A DNA stretch of 64,000 bases, taken from assembly GCA_902702965.1 (NCBI GenBank), contig CACRXP010000170.1, positions 600,641 to 664,640 of the forward strand. The letters are read 5' to 3'. This DNA is from Spirometra erinaceieuropaei (lineage: Eukaryota > Platyhelminthes > Cestoda > Diphyllobothriidea > Diphyllobothriidae). Shown one piece after another: positions 34,640-46,334 of the stretch (position 1 is its first letter; the number at the start of each line of letters is the position of its first letter). Under the pieces are notes generated by a model. That model was not told the origin of the DNA. It ran no database searches and saw only the letters and a list, made by a program, of their open reading frames with translations. The translations under genes and the position numbers were made by a program.

Positions 34640-36075
34640 CAATTCGCCAAAAATGTTCTTTCCAGCGCAGCAATTGCTCACTGAGCAACACGATAAAGAG
34701 GCTTGATTTCAGTCTGGTTGTTTGCTGCACCGCCAAAATTCCCTTCACTGGGCATCGAAGGAGATGATAGAGCTTTATTTTGTCACCGACAGCGGAGGCT
34801 TGCACCAATTCCAAGGTCACACTAGGCTGGTGACAGTTTCGGTCGGCCCACACTGACTGTACTTTATGATGACGCAGTCTCATAAACTTTTAGGCCTCCA
34901 CCAGATTGATCTTGCTGCCGTTATCCAGTCCTCGGGTTTGTGGCTGCCGTGCGCTGGGTGAGTAAACAAGGCCTCAGCAGTAGCCCTCCTGTGAATAGGG
35001 CTGATTCGTCATTCGCACAAGTCAGGTGAACATCGTTGTTTTACTGCAGACGGTTAACGACCACCCGCCAGACGCGGTATACTGTTTCAGTCTTTTTCAG
35101 TCCATGCACATGAACTCTTGAGGTCTGTTGACTTTTGTGTGCGTGTGTGTGTGCATTAACGCACAAACACAGTCCAACCCCCGCGCCAGCGTGTGGTCTG
35201 ACCTATGTTTGCTGTCTGCCTCTTCATGCGACTTTGTTCATGTCTGACGTTGTCCGCCTTAATTCTCCCTGCGGGGTGGTTTTGGAATTTTCGGCACAGG
35301 CGGATCCCCAACAGCCACCAGGTTTGTCCAGGGCTGTCTGCTTTGCCCCCTCGACTCGTTGGGACCTAATTGCCAGGTGTTGATGGAATTCAAGCCTACT
35401 GAATAGTGGTTCACGGTTGTTAGAAGACAGTTCTGTCATCGGGCTGAGCGCATTCTAGACTCCACTCTGTGGTCGCTCTCTCTCGCGGGTGCTTATTCGT
35501 CAGACCCCAGAGTCTGTTTATTTCACAGCTGACCGTTCCACCTCCACCCCCCCCCTGCGGTCGCTCTTGGGAACCAGCAGCCAAGCCAACGGACAGATCC
35601 GTATTTGGACCGTGACCGGCTGCATGCCGTTGTTGGGTGTCCGACCTTTTTTGATGCCGCTTTCAGTCATGCTTCGACTGCACAGACCACCACCACCACC
35701 ACGTCAGTGTCGCTCCTCTCTATCGGCCCTGCCCTTGCCTAACGTATGCACGCGGCGGTTGAGCCTGCCCCCTGTCATCTGTACTTCTGATCCGTGCTCG
35801 AGAGTGTAACACTGCTGCAGACTTATTTGACATGCCTGCTCCGTCTCTGCCAACATGTACTTTCACATCAAGGTTCTTCTGCCCCTGTGACCCGAAATAA
35901 CCAGCGTTGGCAATCAGAGGCAAACTCAAGACGCTAACTGCAATTCTGCCTGCTAGACCCCAGGATTCGACCCTCACTAGCATTCTCTCTGCCATCCTGT
36001 GGGCGGTCCTCCGTTCTGGGCGCCTGTCAGTAGACTTTGCGCTCTGTTCTGTCTCGGGCCGGTAAAGTCGCATAG
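34640..36075. other. No recognisable gene
   Basis: An 82-codon - frame at 34635-34883 could be flanking PLE remnant, but no motif supports this. A GT-rich tract is at about 35138-35155. Confidence 0.3.
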
Positions 36076-36079
36076 TTCC

Positions 36080-36605
36080 TTGTGAGTCGGCGGCCTGTCA
36101 ACGAGTGCAGACGTTGTTTCGAGGCCGACAGTTCGACCGTCGCGTCCAACGATGTCCGCCGTATGCCCTACAGCAGGGTGACAGCAGGAACGGTGACTTT
36201 TGCGAAAGTCTAATTTATAGTGATCGTGGACTTGCGCTGCATCTACCGCACTCACTGCTCCCTGATCCTCCTGGGCCCGGGATCATGACCAAGTCAAGAA
36301 GACCGGGGGCGGGAGAGGACGCAGGTGGCTGGCACGGCTCAAACCCGCACCTAGGCCTACTACCACATCCCCTGTTCCACGACAAACATCTGATCCGTAC
36401 TTTAAACAGCCACAAATATGGAGGGAGGGGGGTGGCTCGGATCCCGCTTGGCGCGGTGTGAGCCTGCAACTGGGCCTGCCACCGCCTCGAATGTTGGCAT
36501 TTGTTATGGGTGTGCGTCCCCGATAACGACTACCAGAATTCGATGTAGGTCCCGTGTTGGTGTTGATCCAGCGCATTCACCGCGTGGCCCGTTTGTGGGG
36601 CACTA
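36080..36605 (+). repeat. Family D repeat
   Basis: A GC-rich repeat with AACGATGTCCGCCGTATGCC, TTTATAGTGATCGTGGACTT, GGGCCCGGGATCATGACCAA, GTCAAGAAGACCGGGGGCGG and CCCGCACCTAGGC, in the same order as 44755-45230 and 54300-54690. The many overlapping frames are shadows. It has no recognised coding domain and no tRNA-like head, so its class is unknown. Confidence 0.7.
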
Positions 36606-36609
36606 CTTC

Positions 36610-38205
36610 GAGGTCACGCCACTGTTACTAAGCAAAACATTGAAAGCTCACGCGAAGGGGCTCTTTTTCCTTTCACCTCATCTGGGGATTGGCTCTTTTT
36701 TCCATCTGTCATCTGAGCTACCGGTTTTACGTAGTAGCTGTCCGTCTGCGGTCTGCGCAGAAGCTGGCACGGTTTCAGAGCATTTCGTGTCGACACTAGA
36801 AGAGTGAACTTGTCGACGTGGTTAGCTGTGAACTACTTACCCCTTTATCACGCAATTTAAAACTTTTTTTCACTAACTACTCTCCTAAGTATAGTCCCAA
36901 TAATTTCAAAGTTTCCGGCTATCATGTCATCTGTGTTATCTTCCAAATTTATAAGCTCAATACACTTGGGCTCAGCTGCAGATAGAAACTATCGCTACAC
37001 AGAGAGACAGTTGCCTGGCGGGAGTGCTTTGCGTCGTCGTCGTCGTTGACGACGTCGTCATCATCATCATCAACAACAACAACAACAACAACAATCTCAT
37101 TCTCTCCATGTTCTAGAGAAAGGTTCCTGTATTTTCTGGGAGTCAGGGGCTGCAAAGAAGGCGTTCTCGGGGGTCAAACAAGTGCTTAATGAACGAGTAC
37201 ATAATGACCACTATCTCCGCCACTACAATCGACAGAATAAAGCAGGCCTTCAGAGAGGCCTTCACTTGTCGGAATTTCGGAATTGGAGCAGAGCCCGTGG
37301 AACGCTCGCACACTGAATGCCCTCCTCACGTCTTTGCAAAAGTCCTACCGGCTCCTTTTTGACCAACAGCAAACGATACCCATCTCCAACCCTCTTGGCT
37401 ACTGTCGCATCCAATAACTCAGCAAATCATGCCATTCACCCCACCCATACGACGTCTGCGATTCCAAAGTAGGTGCATGCTGACTGGAATATTCAGCATA
37501 GCATCTACACGCCGAGCTCTCCAAGCACGCACACTCAACGTCGACCCACTTCGATCTGTCTCGCCTGCCGCCCGGAGCCCAAGTAGACCATATTACCACA
37601 GGCTCTAATGGTTGTCTGCTCAAAAAAACACCAGAAACCGCCTTGCAATGGGGGAAGTGTCTCGTCAACTAGAGCCAGGGTTGACCCCAGTAAATAACCA
37701 GACGTTACACGGTGTTTGTGCGCACCATAGACGAGAAAACTTGCCTAATCAATCTCACCCCACTCCCACCCTTTAGACAACCTTATTTATTAGGCGAGAG
37801 GTAGTACAGCAATCGCGTCGAGTTGGATCAGCCACGGCTTGTTTTTCACCTCACTGGGTCAAGTTTTCTTCTGTCTTTTTACAACCCACAACTCGTTAGA
37901 CCTCGTAGTATTTTGAGTCATCTTCCTATCTTTTAGACGCGAAGGAGTTGCGTAATGCCCCCCCCCCTCATTTTCCCCTCCCTCCGCTCCATTCTTGTTT
38001 GACTGGCTTGACAGTGTTCCCCTGCAGCTGACACCCAAAACTGGGCACAGTATTTGGTAGGGCGTATTTCCGTCGCTCGTATGTCTTGACCCAAGGCTGG
38101 TTATATTGCAGAATTATGAGCTACTCTCTATGCGACCAGCCGTCAGTGTAACCTACCTATTCCCTGTAGTTTGTTTTGACGAAATGTTATCATTCGCAGA
38201 AATTG
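36610..38205. other. No recognisable gene, with a trinucleotide tract
   Basis: A compound GTC/ATC/ACA tract runs from about 37034 to 37095. A C homopolymer is near 37959. No gene was recognised. Confidence 0.4.
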
Positions 38206-38209
38206 GTGA

Positions 38210-38245
38210 GGGGTTGGGTTGGGGTTAGGGGTTAGTTAGGGTAAC
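38210..38245 (+). repeat. Short telomere-like word cluster
   Basis: GGGTTGGGTTGGGGTTAGGG followed by GTTAGTTAGGG: a few degenerate TTAGGG units. Too short to be more than suggestive. Confidence 0.35.
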
Positions 38246-38499
38246 CATTTCTCAGCCACTCAAAAGACAACCGTGCATTCTCAACAGCTTTTCTCTTGCA
38301 TGCAACTACTTGACCTCGTCGCGTGTGCGCTCCCCGATCCCACCTGTAAAGACCCCTATTACCACCGGTCCCGTAATACAGGTCTCTTGGGTTTGTTTAC
38401 TTCAGGTTCGGCTACATAACCACGCCTTACCCTTGTAAGCTCCATCCACCGTCTGTCCACATCATTTGTATTCCCACTGAAAACCTTTGTATTCTCACA

Positions 38500-38730
38500 C
38501 TACCTCATCGGGCTAAGGGGAAAAGGAGTCCATACTGACTGTTGCTCTGCAGAGGAGATCGTATGGGTGCACGTCAATAACCCACAAGAAACAGGGCCTG
38601 CCTACTGGCCTAGCTGTGGGATTAGGCCGCATGATAGTTAGTATTACAGCCCCTTGAAGTAATCGTTTCCAATTAAAGACACATTTCAGAATTTCGGTCA
38701 ACATTTCATGAGATAGCACATCCACTGTAC
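38500..38730 (-). repeat. Family A repeat (-)
   Basis: GTATTACAGCCCCTTGAAG, TTCAGAATTTCGGTCAACAT and TTCATGAGATAGCACATCCA match the family A start in reverse orientation. Confidence 0.6.
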
Positions 38731-38913
38731 AGCCTGCAAGGAACGGGGCCTGCCTACTAGCCTATCTGTGGGCTACCAGCACCACGACAGGTAGCGAATA
38801 GTGGAATGACCTACACAGACGTGCCAGGAAATAAGCGTGCTGACGAATAAACAATCCAGAGGCGCATTGGCAGATTTCAAATAATTCACTTTGACCCAAC
38901 TGTGAAATACTCG

Positions 38914-38999
38914 GTGCTTCGGTGGAATTCTAACCCACGACAGCAAGGGGAGGTTTTAGTGCGGCCAACGCACTAACCATCTGAGCTACAAGGCTCCAC
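38914..38999 (-). repeat. tRNA-like module, left arm of P1
   Basis: The - strand has TAGCTCAGATGGTTAGTGCG (A box) and GTCGTGGGTTAGAATTCCAC (B box, one base off GGTTCGA). An extended variable region gives a class II look. Probably the RNA polymerase III head of a SINE, pointing outward. Confidence 0.65.
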
Positions 39000-39304
39000 C
39001 AGAAGACGCGAGTTTAATCACATTTGGGTCAAGTTACCCGCCCAACCCACTGCAACGCCTGCAATCCACCAACGTCTGGAATCCGTCTGATGCAGTAAGC
39101 TGACTGCCCAAGTGAGTTATTTGATATCTGCCAAAACACCTCTGAATTACGTGAGCCTGGTAGTCATCTGGTGGACTCTAGATGTATTACTTAGGAAATC
39201 CTACTAGGACAGTCAGCTTACTGGATCTGATTTGGTCATTACAGACGTTGCTGTAGGTTGGGCGGATAAAATTGACTTAAGTGTGATTAAACTCGCATCG
39301 TCCG

Positions 39305-39391
39305 GTGGGGCCACGTAGCCCAGAGGGCTAGTGCGTTGGCTGTACTAAAGCCTCTTTTTGCTGTCGTGAGCTCGAATCCCACCAAGGCACT
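39305..39391 (+). repeat. tRNA-like module, right arm of P1
   Basis: The + strand has CGTAGCCCAGAGGGCTAGTG (A box, diverged) and CTCGAATCCCACC (B box). It is the mirror of the left module and also points outward. Confidence 0.65.
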
Positions 39392-39425
39392 GAGTTTTTC
39401 ACAGTTGGGTCAAAGTGAATAAACA

Positions 39426-40434
39426 GCTCATAGAGTGTGTAGCAAAAAAACCTTCAGGTCTAGTGGGCACCGATTTAGCAAATTGGGAATCATTACGGTT
39501 TTGTGAGATGATCGCCTTCCCCGCAGGCCGGACGGGATGTTGGGCGTCAAACGCGAATCTCCGTCAGCGTGTGCAACGTAAGTTTGGGAGCCGGCTAAAT
39601 CAACGTCAGTTAAACGCAACCACGCTGCGAACAGGCTTACTGCACAGAAAAATCGCACTTCATGCGGCATTGCCCAGCTTTCCACCAAAAAGGGAGGAAT
39701 TTCACATTTTCTTCTGACCGCAGAAACAATGTTTCGGTGTCATGTCAAACCTCATCGACTAATCCCTTGTGTTCGTCTTGCACCTCGTTTTATTCTGAAT
39801 TCTGAAGAAACTTGCACTCGCCAGCTCGTAACCAACTACCAGCAGTCGGTGGCGTCCAGTCCCACGCCCGACTCTCATCTGAGGCTGCAGGCTCCTTCGC
39901 AGCAGTCCTCTCGGCTTCCGAGTCTTCTCCGCATATTCGCCTAAATTATGACCATTTCCATGTACCTGCGCTTGCCTTATAACCTCGTTATATTGTGTAA
40001 CCCTGGGTCTCCATGTGTTAGTCGCATTGGCTTCAAGAAGCGCGTTTGCGTAGAGAAATAACTTTCTTAATTGATGGTGGCTGTGTAATTCCTCTTCCTC
40101 TCTGAAAAGCGGCCGCGCGACTGCCGCACATAGGCAGCACGATTTCCCCTTCTGCGATGGTCTGTAGAAATTTGCATATGCGTCGTTAGTCGTTAGTTCC
40201 CGCTCCCCGCTCGCTGCGTCGTTTTTAGCCTCTCCCATGCTGAAGTTTTACTTTGCCCACCCTAACCGTATCGGTACTAAGCTGACTTTAGCGGCCTCCT
40301 CCCATTCGTGTCACCAAAAAAACCGACCGGGAAGTGCGCAAAGCGTTTCCTTAGGCAGTGGCCTCCCCTAGCCCGATATTGCGAAACCTGTCCCATCTCT
40401 CAGAAGGTCAGATTTCGTTTGTAACTCTTCATGG
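39426..40434. other. No recognisable gene
   Basis: A - frame of 159 codons (40238-39759) is open but basic and featureless. No splice-bounded exon was seen. Confidence 0.3.
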
Positions 40435-40870
40435 CTAAATATGCTCAGAAGTTGGCCATTTCTGGCTTATTAGCCGTCGTCAGCCAGCCATACCCAACCC
40501 CGGCGTGAGCAAAACCTGAGCTCCGATCCCGCCAGTTGTTGCTTAGAAGTCCAACGCCCCCAACCTCTGAACCACGGGTTCGTTGTCCTGTCCGTTTCGA
40601 TCGGGTATATATAATGGTAGAGGGGCGCTCACTTGTCCCGTTGTGCCTTGGGACTCTTTCGAGCCAAATTAGCAGCCGCACAGTGGCGCGTACTGTGGAC
40701 AGAATGACATTACCGACCAAAACAAGGAATGGCCACTTCTGGCTTATTAGCCGTCGTCAGCCAGTCATACCCAACCCCGAAGTGTGGCACACCTGGGGCT
40801 CGATCCCGCGACCTGTTGGTTAGAAGTCCAACAACCCTAGCCACTGCGTCACGGACTCGTCGTATATGTG
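40435..40870 (-). repeat. Two adjacent SINE C copies (tRNA-derived)
   Basis: The sequence GGCTTATTAGCCGTCGTCAG occurs twice (about 40465 and 40739), each followed by CATACCCAACCCCG. Each copy then has, on the - strand, a tRNA-like head: GTGGTTCAGAGGTTGGGGGC or GACGCAGTGGCTAGGGTTG as A box, and GGTCGCGGGATCGAGCCCC-like as B box. Copies also occur at 21.3, 49.5, 55.8, 60.3 and 63.8 kb. The tandem arrangement suggests one SINE inserted beside another. Confidence 0.7.
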
Positions 40871-40975
40871 CTAGAAACAGTTAAGATTTCAAGCTTACTT
40901 TAATAAGAATCGATAATTGTTCGGCGTTTACGCCCTATAGTTCGAGCGAGCTAGCTTCAACTTTGTCAGTCTTCT

Positions 40976-40990
40976 ACCCCCCCCCCCCCG
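40976..40990 (+). repeat. C homopolymer
   Basis: A run of about 14 C. It may be unreliable in assembly length. Confidence 0.9.
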
Positions 40991-41329
40991 ACTTTGCAGC
41001 ATTGGTTGGGGCAGGGAGATTCTCTAGTCCCCACTTTTCGTTATTATGTGATATCCAGTCAGAAAGCTGTCGATGCTGTAGGAGGCTTACAGGATGTGAA
41101 GTAACCCCTGGATCGTGATGACGGAGGTTGAGATGGTTCTTTTAGGCCCCTTAAACGTCTGCCGCGCCTATTCGTGTGACCCATTTCGGAAAATATTTTT
41201 TTCACGTGCAAAATATGTTTCTAAGTAATTTTAGCAGACTGAATGTTTGAAACTTGAGTGGAAGTCTGCGTTGCCTAATTCCGGTCAATTTCCTATGTTG
41301 TTACTTGTCCAAAAAAACCTTGCTTCACT

Positions 41330-41650
41330 TGAAAATGGATCTGCACAGCTGCGAGGGGTTCCGCCCTTCAGTGGGTCCCCCGGCATTCCCTGCCTGCTTT
41401 CTGGTAGATACTCCATTTTAAAAATTTATGGCTTTTTAATTTCCTAAGAAATCAAGTAAGTTATTATATGGGCGTAGACCGAAATCTGATGTATGAATAT
41501 TTGGGCCGAAGAAAATCGAAAAACAACAATTTGTAGATTGGATTATCTACCAGAAAGCAGGCGGGTAATGGCGGGGACCCACTGATAAGTCGAGCTCCTC
41601 GCAGCTGTGCCATGCTGTCGCAGAATATCGGCGAAATACGCGTGTCTGGG
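41330..41650. repeat. Inverted repeat with about 110-bp arms
   Basis: CTGCACAGCTGCGAGGGG, CAGTGGGTCCCCCGGC and CTGCCTGCTTTCTGGTAGAT at 41340-41415 are mirrored at 41545-41625 (ATCTACCAGAAAGCAGGCGG, GGGGACCCACTG, CTCGCAGCTGTGCCAT). The spacer is about 110 bp and AT-rich. This could be a fold-back element or two opposed copies of one repeat; no other copies were seen. Confidence 0.65.
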
Positions 41651-42399
41651 CTTTCAGCGAGTACCTGTGCTGCTAGTATGGTATCTTGTAGCCCTAAAAC
41701 GTGAGTCCTTTCTTTTCTAGCAGGGGAATTGTCAGTAGTTTTCGGGGAAATGAGAAAGCCGGCCAAAACTTCAGTTTTTTTACCGATTTTACCCTTTTTC
41801 AAAGGTAAAACGCGTTTGAAAGGTGTCACTTTTTCGAGATTTTTAAATTGTTCAAAAGCGCGTGCAATCTAGACCTTCCTTGTGGACGTTTATTTTGTGT
41901 TGGCGATGAGGTTTCATGTTTGACCAGTCTAAAACTATGGCCCAATCGGCCCTCTACATGGCAAAGAGCGCCCAAGAACCCACTATACGCGTAAAAGCCT
42001 TTGATAAACAAAAACTACGGAGCCTACCATTTCGAACTGTCGATCAAGAACACAGAATCAGAGACATCTTGAGGGCACCATATAACTTAGCGGACTTCAC
42101 CGTCTCTCAGAAAAACTACACGGTACTTTTACTGAAGGAAAGTTTCTTGCTACACATCAGATGGCATACCTACGACTGCGTCTGCTAATTATATTCGGAT
42201 TTATCAGTCACTGACCGGCCTATCATGAAAATTCTCTATCAGCGAGATCATCCTCGCTTTAACCAACCGTATTCCGAATACGAAGTCGGGACAAAGTACA
42301 TCGCGTGGAATATTTTCGGCACTTATAATCACACACACACTACGCACTTGCCATAGTTTACGTAGTTCCACATCTTGGGGTATATTTGCTTCAAGTGTA
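41651..42399. other. No recognisable gene
   Basis: A 90-codon + frame at 41916-42188 has protein-like composition (many Lys, Arg and Gln) but no known motif and no clear splice borders. Confidence 0.25.
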
Positions 42400-42830
42400 C
42401 GGTAGATATGCTATCTCATGAAATTTTGATTTTTGCGTTCAATTTCAAAAGATGACTTTGGTATGGTTGTAATATTAACTGTCATGTCATATTATACTAA
42501 GGTACTCCAGTCACGTCACAATGGGCTTGTCGACCGCTTCATGAACTCTGTTCCTTTAAGAATGACTGCTTAAGTAGTGGGAATGTTTACTATTGATTTT
42601 TCATATTCTCATAAATGTTAATATATTTTATAGAAAACATGCACAAAAACATTCTTCTACTCATTTGGTAGTAAATTACGTCTTCTTTACGTTTTGTACC
42701 CGAAGAAAGAGTATCTTTCAGTCTCACAAAGCTTTCTCAATTCCTGAATAGTTTTGAACCCGACCTGCTGTTACACTTGCATTCGAGGTTTCCGAAATGT
42801 AAGCTGTGTACTTTTCGTGCAAGGAAAATC
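42400..42830 (+). repeat. Family A repeat (+)
   Basis: GCTATCTCATGAAATTTTGA, TTTCAAAAGATGACTTTGG, TATATTTTATAGAAAACATG and CAAAAACATTCTTCTACTC follow the 7385-7720 copy. AT-rich and non-coding. Confidence 0.6.
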
Positions 42831-43009
42831 ATATATTCCTAAATACTTTTATGAAGAATACATATGGGGTCCATGAAATTTTTTTAGTGGAAGTGGCGCG
42901 TGTTGTACACTTTATAAGCAGCATTAATACATGTGCTGATGCGATACTGTACGATCGGACATTTGATGGCCTGGACAAATCTTGTAGTTGGAAACCTTTT
43001 TAAACCGAA

Positions 43010-43380
43010 AGGCGCCCTTTCTTTAATGAAGACGCTATTTCCTACCTAATAAGCACAAAAAAGGATATTTTTGCACATGTTTTCTGTAAAATATACTTGA
43101 ATTTATGGAGGTATCCAAAACCAACGGGGAGAATTCATACTACATAAGCAGTCATTTGTGCGGAATTTTGTTTACGCTGGCTGTCGATAAGGATCTCGTT
43201 CAAAAGTCGGTATCTTGATGGGACTAGAATATCTTGGTATTACGTCGCACGGTAATTAATACTACAATCCTGCTTAAATAATTTTTTTCACATTGAAAAC
43301 GCATTTTGGAATTTATGCTAGCATTTCATGAAACAGTACATCTATTATAAGTCAAGCTGATATTTGTAAACGTCATTTTA
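43010..43380 (-). repeat. Family A repeat (-)
   Basis: The reverse-oriented partner of the preceding copy: CATTTTGGAATTTATGC, CATTTCATGAAACAG and AGTCGGTATCTTGATGG. Together with 42400-42830 it forms a convergent inverted pair. Confidence 0.6.
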
Positions 43381-43759
43381 GTTGTTTGCGTGAATAGGAT
43401 CTATGTACTTGTAGAACTTGAGCTCACTTATTTAACTCGAATTTCCGTGTTTTCGAACTCCCTGTTTTTCTTAGGAAAAGTTTTATTTCTATTCAATAAG
43501 ATAATTATTCGTTTCCATCTAACTGAAGGTCTTTCATTATTAGTTTGTTTCTTTGGTCGATGCATTTAGACTGGGCCCCGACTGATTAGATATTTTTATT
43601 TCAGTTAGGCACGCGTCATGAGTTAGGTCACGTACTGTATATACTGGCTGCGCATCTTTGCCGTGTCTCAGTTTTGTGATCGAACCTTCAAGCATTTTGT
43701 TCCGCCGGTAGCTTCTCACTGACGCGCTGGTCTATTAACAGCTAAGTCCACAAGCAGGC

Positions 43760-44045
43760 TTGTTTTCTATAAAATGCGTTTGAAGTTATAGGGATATCGA
43801 AAATCGAGCGTAAAAATTTATGCTACTTGAGTAGGCTTTCATTGCGAAATGTAGTTTACGCGAGCGGTTGATATGAAGCTCGTTCAAAAGCCGGCATCCT
43901 GGATGTAACTGGAGCATCTTGGCATTATGCCGCACTATAATTAATACTACGACCCCAGTAAATTAATCTTTTGGAACCGAAAGCGCATTTCAGAATTTTC
44001 AGTCAACATTTAATGAGATAGCATGTCTGCTGTGGATTTGCCCCT
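43760..44045 (-). repeat. Family A repeat (-)
   Basis: AAGCCGGCATCCTGGATG, ATTAATACTACGACCCCAGT, TTTCAGAATTTTCAGTCAAC and ATTTAATGAGATAGCATG match the family start in reverse. Confidence 0.6.
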
Positions 44046-44049
44046 AGAG

Positions 44050-44750
44050 GCGAATAGCCAGGCCATGTTTGCTTTCCGGTCGAGTACCTCGAGTAGCTTT
44101 GCAGCTTTTGCAAGAAGGCATGCTATTGGTTCCGTCTTTCGTTATCGCCGCCGCCGTCAAAAATGACACCCAGGGCTCAGTCATCCCGCCCTTCAGTTCC
44201 TACTTGGGGACTATAGGTCTCCGGTTGTTTACAAATGTGGTTGGGCCGTAGCTCGTCCGACAGCGAGTGTGTGGGATGACCTGGTGGGGCGGAGGAGGGG
44301 TGGAGGAATGCTATGCTTTAGTTCCTACGCTCGAAGATGGATGCCTCTGCACAGCCCTACACACAGTGGATAGGACGAACCGTATCCACTAGGTCATAAT
44401 ACCGTCGTGATTTGCGACCTTATTGGTGCATGGTGTTCCAGACCGATGCCCGATTCGAGAGCCAGTCTATTTCGACATGGGTCGTTCTGACACCTATGGA
44501 CGCGCCGGGTATTCCACATCTAGGCAGACAGGCGCATATCCACTGTCCAATATCTGCGAACCTTGTGTCGTGACACTCTGATGCCCTGATTTCTATTGTG
44601 TTTTTTTTAAATATCGCATAGTGAAGTCGCAACTGAGGGCTGTGCTCGGAACGTCCTTATGCCTATCCTAAATCAAGGAAGAAAAGAACAGATCCAAAGC
44701 CTCGAGGGTATAACTCGCCTTGGCAGTATCATGAACGCCTTTGCTGCTGT
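44050..44750. other. No recognisable gene
   Basis: Short frames only. No repeat family was recognised. Confidence 0.3.
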
Positions 44751-44754
44751 CATT

Positions 44755-45230
44755 GGCGTCCGTTAAAGCACGACTATCGATGTCGGCGGCGTGCACAGCA
44801 GGGTGTGGGCGGGACGGTGACTTGCGCGTGATGTAGTTTATAGTGGTAGCAGACTTGCACAGCTTCTACTGCACTCTCCTCCTCCAACCTGGGCCCGGTG
44901 TCATGACCGAATCAAGGGGGTCTGAGGCGAGCGCAGACGCAGCTGGCTCACACAGCATAGACCCGCACCTAGGCGCACCACCACACACCCTCTTGTCCGC
45001 ATTAAACACCTGACCAGCATTTTGGACAACAACAACAACTTTGAGAAAGCCGACTTGGATCCCAATCGGCGTGGTGTAAGCCTGTAACTGGGTCTGCCAC
45101 CGCGTCCCGAGTGTTGACATAGGCGCACATTCCCGCCAACGCCTGTCGAACTCCGATATCGCCCTCGTGTTGGTCCATCGCATCTACCGCGTGACCCATT
45201 TAGGGGCAAAGTGAAGCGCGTACAAGCTCG
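44755..45230 (+). repeat. Family D repeat
   Basis: TGTCGGCGGCGTGCACAGCA, GGGACGGTGACTTGCGCGTG, TTTATAGTGGTAGCAGACTT, GGGCCCGGTGTCATGACCGA and CCCGCACCTAGGCGCACC. It is collinear with 36080-36605 to the end (CGCGTGACCCATTTAGGGGC). Confidence 0.7.
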
Positions 45231-45239
45231 AGATGGGTG

Positions 45240-45990
45240 TGGATACACTTGCCGACTAGTCATATTACTACTTGTCCAAATGAGGTAATCAACTCTGCCG
45301 GCAGTTGATGGCCATCTGCTTTCTCGCTTGCCGATATTAGTCCTTCTGGAGCCCGCCCAGTGTACTGGCAAAGATTGTCCATTTAATCAGAGTTTTCTGT
45401 GGCCTAGTCCTTTTCCGCCCCAGACCTCCTCCACTCTCGTTAGATATTCGGTTGGGCGTCCAGCGTGGTTGCGTCCCATCTTCTCATAGGCTGTTTGCCT
45501 ACACGAATAACGCGATATGTGCGTGAGGTTGTACGCTCATACATTTGCGTCAGGACTTCAGTTGATTGACTTCGTCAACGCAGACGACACCGCCCACTGC
45601 TCGAAGGACATCGGGACGGAGCCAGACGGAATAAGAGCCAGTCACTTGGCAAGACGAGACCATTCTGGCTCAGTGATGGCTGAACAACTCTTCTACAGGG
45701 CACGATCATGAAGAACTGGCCTTGGCCGCGCTTTTCACCCAACAGTTTTCGGTTTTCAGACAACGATTGGGTGAAGGACCTTAAACACGCACACACGACC
45801 AGCCAAAGGTGTCTGTCTTACGGGAAAAGGTGGTAGTAGGGGTTTTACCGGCGGGACCTATGTATGTATAGAGGAATGACAAAATAAGTATAGTTAATTG
45901 GTAAATTCGTTTTTCGAGCGAAACAGTTTTAATGCATTGGCATATAGCAACCAGAATTTAGCAGGACACTTAAAAAAATAAACATTAACT
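45240..45990. other. No recognisable gene
   Basis: Short frames only, including a 64-codon + frame, without motif. Confidence 0.3.
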
Positions 45991-45995
45991 ATCTA

Positions 45996-46330
45996 CTACA
46001 ATCCCTTCTCAAGTCTCTGAGCTGAGGTCATTGTAGATAATCCGCCGGACTGTCTACAACCGTCGCTTCTCAACTCTCTGAACTGAGGTCATTGTAGGAA
46101 ATCCACCAGACTGTCTACAACCATCGCTTCTCAACTCTCTGAGCTGAGTTCATTGTAGATAATGCATCAGACCGTCTACAACAGACGACCCAACCTTGCA
46201 CGATGAAACACCAAAACCGAAATGATCGTGTCGGATTAAAACGCGCTTAAATAAGTCTAGTAGGTATTCTTTGCATGCCACAGATGTTCGGGGTCCTTCA
46301 CCAGATCCTTATCGGTTTTCGTGACTGAGG
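45996..46330 (-). repeat. Family E repeat with a three-unit tandem array
   Basis: 45996-46175 is three copies of a unit of about 60 bp (CTACAAC...CTTCTCAACTCTCTGA, then CTGAGGTCATTGTAG). Each unit is bounded by CTACAA at one side and ATTGTAG in the middle, a small dyad. The following 155 bp (GACCCAACCTTGC, GAAACACCAAAACCGAAATG, ATTCTTTGCATGCCACAGAT) is the reverse complement of 29470-29590. Confidence 0.7.
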
Positions 46331-46334
46331 TTCA

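Larger units (their letters stand above)
38870..39425. mobile_element. Palindromic tRNA-flanked element P1
   Basis: Two arms of about 220 bp (38885-39110 and 39205-39418) are inverted copies. Each contains, from the outside in, TTTGACCCAACTGTGAAA, a tRNA-like module, then CGCGAGTTTAATCACA, a TGGGTCAA-type segment and AAGCTGACTG. The centre is about 95 bp and not symmetric; it includes a copy of the outermost end word (ATATCTGCC). The same structure recurs at 60975-61512 with the centre reversed, so the whole palindrome behaves as one transposed unit. No protein is encoded. Confidence 0.75.

Noticed and set aside
41916..42188. 90-codon + frame
   Set aside because: Considered as an exon; no acceptor or donor that fits and no motif.
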